Shown here: positions 27,235-35,286 of the stretch, piece by piece | Numbering within the stretch: position 1 is the stretch's first letter | Layout of the letters: the number at the start of each line of letters is the position of its first letter | Assembly: GCF_900108015.1 (NCBI RefSeq) | Contig: NZ_FNVP01000006.1 | Coordinates: 11,982 to 75,981, forward strand | Source of the DNA: Flavobacterium urumqiense | Lineage (GTDB): Bacteria > Bacteroidota > Bacteroidia > Flavobacteriales > Flavobacteriaceae | Direction of reading: 5' to 3' | DNA length: 64,000 nucleotides | Made by a program: the position numbers and the translations under genes | The notes under the pieces: generated by a model | What the model saw: only the letters and a program-made list of their open reading frames with translations | Database searches by the model: none | What the model was told of the DNA's origin: nothing

Positions 27235-27242
27235 CAAATTTA
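27235..27242 (-). promoter_or_regulatory. -7 box of the LytTR operon promoter
   Basis: CAAATTTA on the plus strand reads TAAATTTG on the minus strand (TAnnTTTG). It is 36 bp before the ATG at 27199. No TTG -33 element is seen at 17-21 bp, which fits an activator-dependent promoter. Confidence 0.6.
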
Positions 27243-27275
27243 CATTGGTTACGCCTTTTTTAAAATTTATACTTA

Positions 27276-27305
27276 CTGAACTGTTGATTTTGATAGATGA
27301 GTTGT
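27276..27305 (-). promoter_or_regulatory. Predicted LytTR binding element A
   Basis: On the minus strand the 30 bp read ACAACTCAT, 12 bp, ACAGTTCAG. The second repeat fits the LytTR consensus [TA][AC][CA]GTTN[AG][TG] at 9 of 9 positions and the first at 7 of 9. The element ends exactly 33 bp before the -7 box. The same 9-mers, with the same spacing, are found at 29674-29703. Confidence 0.8.
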
Positions 27306-27309
27306 TTTT

Positions 27310-27390
27310 TAAGTCGAAAATCATAAAGTTGAAAGTCGTAAAGTTGAAGAAATTCACGTTATCAAGGGCTTTAGACCTTTGACTTTACGA
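27310..27390. repeat. Low-complexity direct repeats downstream of the TonB receptor gene
   Basis: Units such as ATAAAGTTGAAAGTC and GTAAAGTTGAA are repeated in tandem, followed by GGGCTTTAGACCTTTGACTTT. They resemble the ACTTTAG units at 18300. They lie between the TonB receptor stop and the LytTR element and appear non-coding. Confidence 0.5.
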
Positions 27391-27404
27391 GCTAATAACC
27401 ATTT

Positions 27405-29612
27405 TTAAAGATTTTTCAACTGATTCTCTTTTTTATCATTACTAATTGTCCAAAAGAACCCTACAAAGAAAAATCGATCAGCTGTAGGTGTAATTGCTGC
27501 CCTGTTATAAACGCCGGCTGAATTTGGATTTTTTGCGTAATCGTAACCATAGACATTTTGGCTTCCTAAAATATTAGAAACGGAGAAATACAAAATCTTT
27601 TGAGTTGTCAGCAAATAAACCCAGTTAAAACTTAAACTGTTATAGGATTTTGTTTTTCCGTTCATGAATTTCGTTTCATTTGGATTGTTGTAAGGTCTTC
27701 CTGAGCTGTATAAATTAGTAAAACCAATTTGTGATTTCCAATCGTTAATCCAATATTTAGCAACAATCGACAAACTATGATCTGCTACAAAATTAGGAGT
27801 AACCTGAGTAATAAAGTTTTTATAATCTCTCTCTGTATCGATATAGGAATACGAAACCCAATATTCTAAGTTTTTAAATGATTTCCCATCTCTCCAAAAC
27901 AAATCCAAACCTTTCGCATAACCAGAACCATTATTAGTAAATACGGAATTATATTGTATGATTGATGTGTCGTATTTTACTAAATTACTGTAGTCTTTGT
28001 AATAGGCTTCTGCTCTGAACGTTTTTCCGTTTTTATTATATTGATAATTCAAAATATAATGTGATGCTTTCTCACTTTCAAATTGATGAAACTTAGAATA
28101 TTTGATGTAATTAACATTTGGCGTTTGCGAAAAATCACCGTAAGCCATTGAAAGCTGACTGTTTTTAGCCATTTTGTAAGCAAATGAAATTCTGGGAGAA
28201 ATAGCAGTTTCATTTATTAAATCATTATAAGATGCTCTCAATCCAGCTTTTGCAGCAAATTTTTTAGAGAAGAAAATATCAGCCTCTGTGTAAACCGCTC
28301 CAATATTTGAATTATAACTGTTTGTGTTTGTTGCACCTAAATTTTCTTTGAAATCCTCATTGAATTTGGTAACAAAATAATCAGCTCCAAAGGATAATTT
28401 CACTCTATCTGAAAAACTCTTCTTTAATTTTAATTTTAAATGTGCCGCGTTCTCCTCATTGTCAATGCTATTTAGATCAATCCCAATTTTATTTTTGGCA
28501 TAACTATAACTTAATCCTGAAGTTATTTGCCAATTAGTACCGAAACCTCCTTTGTACGAAGAATTAAAATAGAAGTTATTGTTATTGAGATCGACTCTTA
28601 TCTTTTGAGGTGAATTAATATTTTCCTGATTTATATCAAATTTTGAAGAATCAAAAGCAGCGTATAATTTTAATATTCCGTTATTGAAATTATATCGATA
28701 TACGGTTTCCCCAGATAAAGATTGATAGGGACTATTCCAATCTACATCCTGCTTAATTATAGCTTGATAAGGCGCTAAATTGATGTAAGCCGTATTTACA
28801 CTCAAGGAGCTTTTTTTCCATTTCTGAGTATTTCCTAAACCCAAACCAACAGTCATTAAGGAGATTTCAGTTTTGTTTTGGTCGGGTTCGTCTTGCGTAT
28901 TCAATAATAAAACACTGGATAAAGCCTCCCCATATTCAGCAGAATAACCACCTGTAGAGAATGATATCCCACTAAAAAGGAACGGCGAAAACCGACCTCT
29001 TGTTGGCAAATTTTGAGCAGAAGCTCCATAAGGTTGTGCTACACGAATACCATCTACAAAAGTTTGGGTTTCATTGGCTTCGCCCCCACGCACGAATAAA
29101 CGGCCGTCTTCACCCACATTTTGTGTTCCAGGCAATGTTTGTAATGCCGCAATAATATTTCCTGCCGAACCCGCCGTAGTAACGATATCTAGCGGTTTCA
29201 ATACAGAAACTCTGGCTTTATCCCCTGCTTCTAAATTTCCTGCGGTAATAATTACAGCATCTAAAGCATTGACATTATCTCTTAATTTTATGGTTTTATT
29301 TTTAAAATTTGAAACATCAATTACCGTTTTTAAAGTTTCATAAACTAAGAAACTCACCACCAAAGTTTGATTACCAGTCGTAGTAGTTATAAAAGTAAAA
29401 TCACCCGTTTCATTACTTGAAGTACCATCATAAGTACCTTCGATAAAAATATTGGCGCCAGATATAGGGTTCCCTTTTTCATCTACTACTTTCCCGGAAA
29501 CTGTAGTTTGCGAAAAAAGAGCAATTGAAAATAAAAAAATGGCAAGAGTAAAAATAATTTTACTCACGCTATTTCTATTATTTTTTTTGTATTCGTGAAC
29601 CATTGATTTCAT
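27405..29612 (-). CDS. TonB-dependent outer-membrane receptor with carboxypeptidase-like regulatory domain
   Basis: This protein would import a substrate, not identified here, across the outer membrane using TonB energy. A signal peptide lies at residues about 18-35 (FTLAIFLFSIALFSQ). A CarboxypepD_reg-like beta-sandwich follows (TTVSGKVVDEKGNPISGANIFIEG, about 36-115). The plug domain includes LQTLPGTQNVGEDGRLFVRGG and TFVDGIRVAQPYG (about 120-240), and a beta-barrel runs to residue 735. There is no SusD partner nearby, so it is not a classic SusC-type glycan importer. The Met4 codon may be the true start. A predicted LytTR site and -7 box lie just upstream, linking it to the adjacent two-component operon. 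Confidence 0.92.
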   Translation of the reverse strand: MKSMVHEYKKNNRNSVSKIIFTLAIFLFSIALFSQTTVSGKVVDEKGNPISGANIFIEGTYDGTSSNETGDFTFITTTTGNQTLVVSFLVYETLKTVIDVSNFKNKTIKLRDNVNALDAVIITAGNLEAGDKARVSVLKPLDIVTTAGSAGNIIAALQTLPGTQNVGEDGRLFVRGGEANETQTFVDGIRVAQPYGASAQNLPTRGRFSPFLFSGISFSTGGYSAEYGEALSSVLLLNTQDEPDQNKTEISLMTVGLGLGNTQKWKKSSLSVNTAYINLAPYQAIIKQDVDWNSPYQSLSGETVYRYNFNNGILKLYAAFDSSKFDINQENINSPQKIRVDLNNNNFYFNSSYKGGFGTNWQITSGLSYSYAKNKIGIDLNSIDNEENAAHLKLKLKKSFSDRVKLSFGADYFVTKFNEDFKENLGATNTNSYNSNIGAVYTEADIFFSKKFAAKAGLRASYNDLINETAISPRISFAYKMAKNSQLSMAYGDFSQTPNVNYIKYSKFHQFESEKASHYILNYQYNKNGKTFRAEAYYKDYSNLVKYDTSIIQYNSVFTNNGSGYAKGLDLFWRDGKSFKNLEYWVSYSYIDTERDYKNFITQVTPNFVADHSLSIVAKYWINDWKSQIGFTNLYSSGRPYNNPNETKFMNGKTKSYNSLSFNWVYLLTTQKILYFSVSNILGSQNVYGYDYAKNPNSAGVYNRAAITPTADRFFFVGFFWTISNDKKENQLKNL

Positions 29613-29632
29613 AATATTTGATTTTGATGAAG

Positions 29633-29640
29633 CAAATATA
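29633..29640 (-). promoter_or_regulatory. -7 box of the TonB receptor promoter
   Basis: CAAATATA on the plus strand reads TATATTTG on the minus strand. It lies 20 bp before the ATG at 29612 and exactly 33 bp downstream of the predicted LytTR element, as in the neighbouring operon promoter. Confidence 0.65.
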
Positions 29641-29673
29641 TTTCACGGATTAAACTTATAAAACAATTATTAA

Positions 29674-29703
29674 CTGAACTGTTGAAATTGTAGGATGAGT
29701 TGT
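29674..29703 (-). promoter_or_regulatory. Predicted LytTR binding element B
   Basis: On the minus strand it reads ACAACTCAT, 12 bp, ACAGTTCAG. The half-sites are identical to element A at 27276-27305, with a partly different spacer. It sits in the divergent region between the TonB receptor gene and the acetyltransferase gene and could affect both. Confidence 0.8.
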
Positions 29704-29748
29704 AATCCCACAATTTCTTTTATATTTACGCTAACAAGATTCCATTTT

Positions 29749-30306
29749 ATGAAGACAGAAAAAGAAAAAATGATAGATGGAGAATATTATTTGGCTGGAG
29801 ATCCTATTTTAGTAAAAGACAGACGAAAATCAAAAAATCTTCTTCATCGATTAAATGTTACCGAGTATAGAATCACGAAGAAAGCTCGAGAAATAATAAA
29901 AGAACTCATCCCTAATGCAGGAGCAAATCTTTATATTGAACCGCCTTTTTTTTGTGATTATGGATATAATATTTATTGTGGAGAAAATGTGTATTTCAAT
30001 GTGAATTGTGTTGTTTTAGATTGTGCCAAAGTAACTATTGGCTCCAATGTTTTTTTTGCACCAGGAGTTCAGTTATACACCGCAACGCATCCACTTGATG
30101 CTGAACTAAGAAAAACGCTCGAAAATGCACTACCTATAAAGATTGGAGACGATTGTTGGATTGGCGGAAATTCAGTAATTTGCCCAGGAATTACAATAGG
30201 AAACGGTTGTGTGATTGGTGCTGGTTCTGTTATTACAAAAGATATTCCTGACAATTCACTCGCGGTAGGAAATCCGGCAAAAGTGATTCGGAAATTAAAT
30301 ATTTGA
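29749..30306 (+). CDS. Maltose O-acetyltransferase-like sugar acetyltransferase
   Basis: This cytoplasmic trimeric enzyme would move acetyl from acetyl-CoA to a sugar hydroxyl. The 185-aa protein begins MKTEKEKMIDGEYYLAGDP, the classic Maa/NodL N-terminal domain. It then has left-handed beta-helix hexapeptides (GYNIYCGENVYFNVNCVVLD), the catalytic-loop histidine in LYTATHPLD, and GDDCWIGGNSVICPGITIG. The ATG at 29749 is preferred; the in-frame codons upstream overlap promoter sequence (TATATTTA at 29721-29728). It diverges from the TonB receptor gene across LytTR element B. Confidence 0.88.
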   Translation: MKTEKEKMIDGEYYLAGDPILVKDRRKSKNLLHRLNVTEYRITKKAREIIKELIPNAGANLYIEPPFFCDYGYNIYCGENVYFNVNCVVLDCAKVTIGSNVFFAPGVQLYTATHPLDAELRKTLENALPIKIGDDCWIGGNSVICPGITIGNGCVIGAGSVITKDIPDNSLAVGNPAKVIRKLNI

Positions 30307-30438
30307 TTAAACAATCCAAAAGCATTTTGAATAACTAAAAATAATTTTAATATTTTTGAGAGAACACTTAAATTCTAAGTAGGAGAAATTTAAAAACAGT
30401 TGCAATTTTCGCCTTACTTTTTGTGGCTAACACTATTT

Positions 30439-30615
30439 ATGGCACATCTTCTAGCAAAATTCAAAAATGTACCTTTGGAAATCATCAAAGATGTTTTAGA
30501 AAAAGACAAAGCGTTTCACGCCGCGTAAGGAATCTCTTTAGAGCGGCTTTGGTAAAATCCCAAGCGAATTCTACTGTACTAAAAAAGTACAATTCATAAA
30601 GAAATCACAAAAAGT
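30439..30615 (+). pseudogene. Decayed small ORF remnant
   Basis: From the ATG at 30439 the frame reads MAHLLAKFKNVPLEIIKDVL, then EKDKAFHAA and a stop. The same frame continues as GISLERLW, stop, NPKRILLY, stop. The continuation after the stops looks like protein sequence (A-x-x-G-I-x-L-E-x-L-W-x-N-P), so a small cytoplasmic protein gene appears to have decayed here. I do not recognise the family. The rest of 30307-30750 holds a TAAATTTG box (30660-30667), possibly the ClC promoter, and no other gene. Confidence 0.4.
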
Positions 30616-30750
30616 AATGATTAAAGGCACTTTTTATTTTAATTATAAAATTGTTTCTTTAAATTTGCAAATCCCTTATAAATAAACTTTTTTTTTAAAT
30701 AAATCCATTTAAATTTTATTTGAAAATCAATGATTACAAATACTTTTTAG

Positions 30751-32031
30751 ATGAACAACACCACTCGAATTAAAAAAAATTACCAATTAATCAAATTTCA
30801 AAAATTAGTTATTGTTTCTGTTTTAATTGGTTTTCTTTCGGCTTTTTTAGGAATTTCATTAAAAAAAATAACTGAATATTACGAAGAAATATTTTTTCAT
30901 AAAGCGTCCACAAATCCAATATTCTTTGTTTTATTTCCAATTTTCGGACTATCTATTATCTATTTTCTTAGAGAATACCTTTTTAGAAAAAAAGAGAACA
31001 AAGGGATTAAAGAAATTTTTGAAAGTACCAATTCCAAATCAAAGAACTTACCCAATTATAAAATTCCATCCCACTTCATCAACGGATTGCTAACGGTAGT
31101 TTTTGGAGGATCTACGGGAATTGAAGTTTCTACTGTTGTTGCTTCGGCAACAATTGGCTCCGTTGCTCAAAGAAAACAAAATGTATTTAGACAATACAAA
31201 ACCGAGCTAATATGTGCTGGAGTTGCGGCAGGAATTACCGCTTTATTCAGCAGTCCGGTCGCTGGAATTCTTTTTGCACTTGAAGTCATTTCGAGAAAAG
31301 TAACACGAGCATTTTTAATCAGTACATTAATTGCTGTTGCGACTGCTTTTGGATTGGTTTTTTTATTGGATGAAAAACCTTTATTTACGGTAGCGGTAAC
31401 AACTTGGCATTTAAAAGCCATACCTTATTTTATACTTTTAGGAATTTTATCCGGATTAAATTCTGTTTATCTAACGCGATGCGTATTATTTTTTAAATCT
31501 CAATTTTCAAAAATAAGCGTTCATTATTACAAAATTATTTTAGGTTCTGTAATCTTAAGTATTTCGTTGTTAGTATTCCCTCAACTTTATGGTGAAGGTT
31601 ATCATGCCATCAAAACTATTTTTAATAATTCAGGTGATACACCCATGACATTTTCATTAGCGCTTACCTATATTGGAATTATAATTTTAAAACCTATTGT
31701 AACTTCAGCAACTTTGGCTTCGGGAGGCGACGGAGGTGTCTTTGCACCGAGTCTTTTTATAGGTGCATTTTTAGGATTACTTGTTGCATCTACTTTGAAT
31801 ACTCTGTTTAATGCCAATGTAATTCCGATAAATTTTGTAATTATTGGTATGGCTGCCGTTTTAAGTGCTAGTATTCATGCACCATTTACGGCAATTTTTT
31901 TAGTTTGCGGATTAACAAATAATTATACTTTATTTCTGCCCATTTTAGTTGTTTGTCTTATTTCAAAATATACCGCTAAAATGACATACCCTTTTACGGT
32001 ATACACCTATTCTAACAGTTTATCCAAATAA
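30751..32031 (+). CDS. ClC-family anion channel/transporter
   Basis: This integral membrane ClC protein of 426 aa has about ten hydrophobic helices. The three anion-path regions can be placed: KGIKEIF (residues 84-90) where GSGIPE is usual, GSTGIEVST (120-128) where GREGPT is usual, and GGDGGVFAPSLFIGAFLG where GxFxPxL is usual. The external gating glutamate of ClC exchangers is replaced by Thr122. In SSPVAGILFALEVI the internal proton glutamate position is Val. It lacks CBS domains. These changes suggest passive anion conduction rather than anion/proton exchange. The stop is 9 bp before the HPP gene, so the two are co-transcribed. Confidence 0.88.
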   Translation: MNNTTRIKKNYQLIKFQKLVIVSVLIGFLSAFLGISLKKITEYYEEIFFHKASTNPIFFVLFPIFGLSIIYFLREYLFRKKENKGIKEIFESTNSKSKNLPNYKIPSHFINGLLTVVFGGSTGIEVSTVVASATIGSVAQRKQNVFRQYKTELICAGVAAGITALFSSPVAGILFALEVISRKVTRAFLISTLIAVATAFGLVFLLDEKPLFTVAVTTWHLKAIPYFILLGILSGLNSVYLTRCVLFFKSQFSKISVHYYKIILGSVILSISLLVFPQLYGEGYHAIKTIFNNSGDTPMTFSLALTYIGIIILKPIVTSATLASGGDGGVFAPSLFIGAFLGLLVASTLNTLFNANVIPINFVIIGMAAVLSASIHAPFTAIFLVCGLTNNYTLFLPILVVCLISKYTAKMTYPFTVYTYSNSLSK

Positions 32032-32040
32032 TAGATTTTT

Positions 32041-32652
32041 ATGTCGGTTCAAAAAATAAAAAGAAATTATCGCAAAACTAAATACATTCTTTATAAAGAA
32101 ACTTTGGTTGATTATAAAGAACATTTTTGGGCTTTTTTGGGTTCGTTTATAGGTATTGGAATAATAGCCTATATGCAATCGAAAACCCTTCTTCACTCTG
32201 ATGTTGTTTACCTGATTGGTTCATTTGGAGCATCAAGTGTTTTGGTTTATGGTGTAATTCAAAGTCCATTGGCACAACCCCGAAATTTAGTTGGAGGACA
32301 TCTTGTTTCAGCAATTGTTGGAGTAACTATTTCTAAATTTATTCCTGATATTTTATGGCTAACTGCACCTCTTGCAGTATCAATATCAATTGTTTTAATG
32401 CAAGTGACTAAAACTTTACATCCTCCTGGCGGAGCAACAGCATTGATCGCTGTAATAGGCTCGCCAAAAATTAAGATGCTTGGCTATTGGTACGTACTTT
32501 ATCCAGTACTTAGTGGCGTTCTTATTCTACTTATTGTGGCATTAATATTTAATAATATGACTTCCAACAGGTATTACCCAAATCATAAAAAATACCACCA
32601 ATTTAGGAAAAGGATTGTTTCTACATTTAAAAACAATCCTAAAAACGCTTAA
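32041..32652 (+). CDS. HPP family membrane protein
   Basis: The 203-aa protein has four to five hydrophobic helices and the family signature KTLHPPGGATALIAVIGS, preceded by GSFGASSVLVYG and PLAQPRNLVGGHL. Characterised HPP proteins in chloroplasts and cyanobacteria transport nitrite, but other members are uncharacterised. There is no C-terminal CBS pair. It lies 9 bp after the ClC gene in the same transcript, which suggests a joint role in anion movement. The substrate is not shown by the sequence. Confidence 0.88.
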   Translation: MSVQKIKRNYRKTKYILYKETLVDYKEHFWAFLGSFIGIGIIAYMQSKTLLHSDVVYLIGSFGASSVLVYGVIQSPLAQPRNLVGGHLVSAIVGVTISKFIPDILWLTAPLAVSISIVLMQVTKTLHPPGGATALIAVIGSPKIKMLGYWYVLYPVLSGVLILLIVALIFNNMTSNRYYPNHKKYHQFRKRIVSTFKNNPKNA

Positions 32653-32786
32653 TAGCCGCTATGCCTAAATAATTAATTTTTTAATTACTTAATTCAGTAC
32701 CCAGTTGATTCTTATTTTTATAAATGCATACGCAAAAATATTATCAACAAATCGAAAATCTGAAATCTAAATCTAAAATTATATTT

Positions 32787-32794
32787 TACCTTTG
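32787..32794 (+). promoter_or_regulatory. TAnnTTTG -7 box
   Basis: TACCTTTG lies 23 bp before the ATG at 32818. It is followed by a short leader typical of Bacteroidota. Confidence 0.5.
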
Positions 32795-32817
32795 AGCTTT
32801 CAATAAAAACAAAGATT

Positions 32818-33357
32818 ATGATTTATAAATTTAGAGTAATTCTAGACGCGGAAGAAGATGTTTTTAGAGACATTGCAATACTTGAAGACGATACTTTAGA
32901 GGATTTACACAATGCTATTTTTAATTCCTTTGGTTTTGACGGGATGGAAGTGGCTTCGTTCTATACTTGTGATGAGACATGGAATCAGGAAGACGAAATT
33001 TCTCTTTTTGATACCGGAGATGTTCCAGGCGAGCAAAAAATCATGAGTGATTACCAATTATCGGACATACTAGATAAAGAAAATACAAAAATTATTTATG
33101 TTTATGATTTCATCAATATGTGGACATTCCTAGTGGAATTAGCTGCTATTGAAGAACAAGCTATTGGTAATTTATATCCTGAAACTATATTTTCTCATGG
33201 AGAAATGCCGGATGAGGCAATGGAGAAAAATTTTGAAGCTGATAATGCCGATGACTATAATGATGAATTTGAAGATGGCTTAGACGAAGATGATTTAGAT
33301 ATGTTCGAAGGAGACGATAGTTTTGAAGACTACGGGTTTGAGGAGAATTGGAATTAA
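32818..33357 (+). CDS. Plasmid pRiA4b ORF-3-like protein with acidic tail
   Basis: The 179-aa cytoplasmic protein belongs to the pRiA4b ORF-3/TnpR-like domain family: MIYKFRVILDAEEDVFRDIAI, TLEDLHNAIFNSFGFDGMEVASFY. The function is unknown despite the mobile-element-derived name; such genes are chromosomal in many Bacteroidota. The last 40 residues are strongly acidic (DDLDMFEGDDSFEDYGFEEN). No mobile element is visible around it. The following 210 bp hold a GC-rich hairpin repeat and no gene. Confidence 0.8.
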   Translation: MIYKFRVILDAEEDVFRDIAILEDDTLEDLHNAIFNSFGFDGMEVASFYTCDETWNQEDEISLFDTGDVPGEQKIMSDYQLSDILDKENTKIIYVYDFINMWTFLVELAAIEEQAIGNLYPETIFSHGEMPDEAMEKNFEADNADDYNDEFEDGLDEDDLDMFEGDDSFEDYGFEENWN

Positions 33358-33520
33358 TCCTCTCCGCAACCTTTAAAAAGGACAGGAAGATAAACCACAT
33401 AAAATAAAATGATTGTTCGTATTGATACCCAAAAGAAATTTTTTTCATATACATTTCTTTGTTAGGTATGATTCCAGACAATTATAAAAAAATTTAATAA
33501 ATACAAAATCACGTCTCGTC

Positions 33521-33554
33521 TCCCCCTCTTTTAGAGGGGGCTGGGGGGAGGAAA
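33521..33554. repeat. GC-rich hairpin repeat
   Basis: TCCCCCTCTTTTAGAGGGGG followed by CTGGGGGGAGG stands out in an AT-rich genome. The first part is a stem with a 4-5 nt loop, and the second part could pair alternatively with the first C-run. It lies 12 bp before the ndpA start, so it would be in or near its 5' leader. Similar sequences are dispersed in intergenic DNA of Bacteroidota, to my knowledge. Confidence 0.6.
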
Positions 33555-33566
33555 CCTTATCAAAAT

Positions 33567-34625
33567 ATGATCAATTTGTATAACACGCACATCGAAAACT
33601 TGTCAATTCATAGGGTTGGTAATAAAAGTAGAAACGAAGCCCTATTTTTATCGGAGCAACCTTTTAATTTAAATGACGAGATTGTTCCCTTGATGAAAGA
33701 ATTCTTCTTTAAACCTTTTAGAGAAAAAGAAGAAAACTATTTTCAATTTGCACATGAAATTGATTTGGATTACAACGACATGTTCAAATTTGCAAAAGAA
33801 ATTTTTGAGAATCCAACTAGCATTCACGAAATTTCAAAAAAAATAACAAGCCATTTATTTGAGCAGTCTAATCATCCTCATATCAAGAATGGTGAGGTAT
33901 ATGTTACGTACTTAACAAACGTAAGTATCGACAATAATGTAGTTGATGCCATTGGAATTTTCAAAAGCGAAATACAAGCTGACTTTTTACAATTTGAAGA
34001 AAAATCGACGCACCTGGAAATGATTTTACAACATGGTGTAAGTTTAAATAAATTAGATAAAGGTTGCATCATCTTTAATTACAAAAAAGAAGAGGGATAC
34101 AAAATCCTGACTGTTGACAGTAATCGTTATGATGCCAGATATTGGTTGGAACATTTTCTATCAGTAGATGCATTTGAGGATGAAAATTTCATTACAAAGA
34201 AATATTTGAAATTTTGCCAGAATTTTGCCAAAGATGTTGTTTTCCCTGCCGAAGACAAGAAAGAAGAGGTGATGTTCATGAACCGCTCCGTGAATTATTT
34301 TGCAAAAAATGATCAGTTTGAAGAAACTAATTTCCTGAACGAAGTATTAGACAATCCCGATTTAATTCCTGAGTTTAAAAATTACAAAATAGACAAAGGA
34401 GAAAAATATAGTATAGAAGATGTTACTTCATTTCCTATTGCCAATGCAGCGGTTTCTGATGCCAGAAAATCGATAAAAAACGTGATCAATTTAGATACGC
34501 ATATCCAAATAAAAATGGATTTCATTAATCCTGAAAGTGCTGAGAAATATGTGGAAAAAGGTTGGGATGAAGAAAAACAAATGTATTATTACTTAGTTTA
34601 TTTTAATAAAGAAGAGAAGAGCTAG
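33567..34625 (+). CDS. Nucleoid-associated protein (NdpA/YejK family)
   Basis: The 352-aa cytoplasmic protein is related to E. coli YejK, which is found on the nucleoid. Recognisable blocks are INLYNTHIENLSIHRVGNKS at the N-terminus, VYVTYLTNVSIDNNVVDAIGIFKSE, and YDARYWLEHFLSVDAFEDENFITKK in the middle, typical of the family. There is no membrane segment. It is a single-gene unit, followed by a terminator hairpin at 34675. The exact role in Bacteroidota is not known. Confidence 0.8.
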   Translation: MINLYNTHIENLSIHRVGNKSRNEALFLSEQPFNLNDEIVPLMKEFFFKPFREKEENYFQFAHEIDLDYNDMFKFAKEIFENPTSIHEISKKITSHLFEQSNHPHIKNGEVYVTYLTNVSIDNNVVDAIGIFKSEIQADFLQFEEKSTHLEMILQHGVSLNKLDKGCIIFNYKKEEGYKILTVDSNRYDARYWLEHFLSVDAFEDENFITKKYLKFCQNFAKDVVFPAEDKKEEVMFMNRSVNYFAKNDQFEETNFLNEVLDNPDLIPEFKNYKIDKGEKYSIEDVTSFPIANAAVSDARKSIKNVINLDTHIQIKMDFINPESAEKYVEKGWDEEKQMYYYLVYFNKEEKS

Positions 34626-34674
34626 TTTGAAGCAGTCAGTCACAGTTTACAGTTCTCCTATTTTATAAATATTC

Positions 34675-34710
34675 AATCCTCAATTACATAAGTAGTTGGG
34701 GATTTTTTAT
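34675..34710 (+). terminator. Intrinsic terminator after the NdpA-like gene
   Basis: AATCCTCAA (34675-34683) pairs with TTGGGGATT (34696-34704) with one T-G pair, followed by TTTT on the plus strand. Confidence 0.65.
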
Positions 34711-34870
34711 TAAAAACAAAGCATAGAATTTAAAATTAAGGATAATAATTCAATATCATTTTGTAGTTATTTTAATATATTATTATTTAAAACATGTATT
34801 TAGTCGATTTTATTTGATACTTAAACCGTTATTAATTAGATTTATATACCCAAATCTAAATACACTAATT

Positions 34871-35110
34871 ATGAAAATGATTGATTTTAAAGAAAAATTT
34901 ATTACCAAAAAAGTCTTGTGCTCTTTGGTGGGCCATAAATTTATTGTAACAAGAAATATCACCAATCACTTCAAAGAATTCAAATGTACAGTTTGTCAAA
35001 TCGAATTAACAAACGATGATAATGGACATAAAACATTTCTAACCCCAGAACTAAAAGAAATTAATGAAACCCTGAGAGGTTTTCATAATAAAAAGCTTCA
35101 TCTAGTCTGA
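34871..35110 (+). CDS. Small Cys/His protein, possible zinc ribbon
   Basis: I do not recognise a named family with confidence. The 79 residues from the ATG at 34871 (MKMIDFKEKFITKKVLCSLVG) carry a C-x(4)-H pair followed about 20 residues later by C-x-x-C (KCTVCQIEL), a layout that could bind one zinc ion as in short zinc-ribbon proteins. An upstream in-frame start (34814) would add a hydrophobic stretch but covers AT-rich leader. It stands alone; the 176 bp after it hold nothing I can identify. Confidence 0.55.
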   Translation: MKMIDFKEKFITKKVLCSLVGHKFIVTRNITNHFKEFKCTVCQIELTNDDNGHKTFLTPELKEINETLRGFHNKKLHLV

Positions 35111-35286
35111 TTTTATTTTATAAAGAAGAGTTTAAAATTAGATTTACCTTATTCCTAACCTACTTAATACCAATACATAATGGTAATCCTACTATTAATC
35201 CAAACTATAATTGTGTTGAAACAAAAGATGAATCAAAAAAAGGTGAAAAACACAAATTAATTTCAACATTATTTTGAGCTATTTTA

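Noticed and set aside
32818..33357. Mobile element suggested by the name 'pRiA4b ORF-3-like'
   Set aside because: No transposase, inverted repeats or target duplication are present around it; the family is common on chromosomes.
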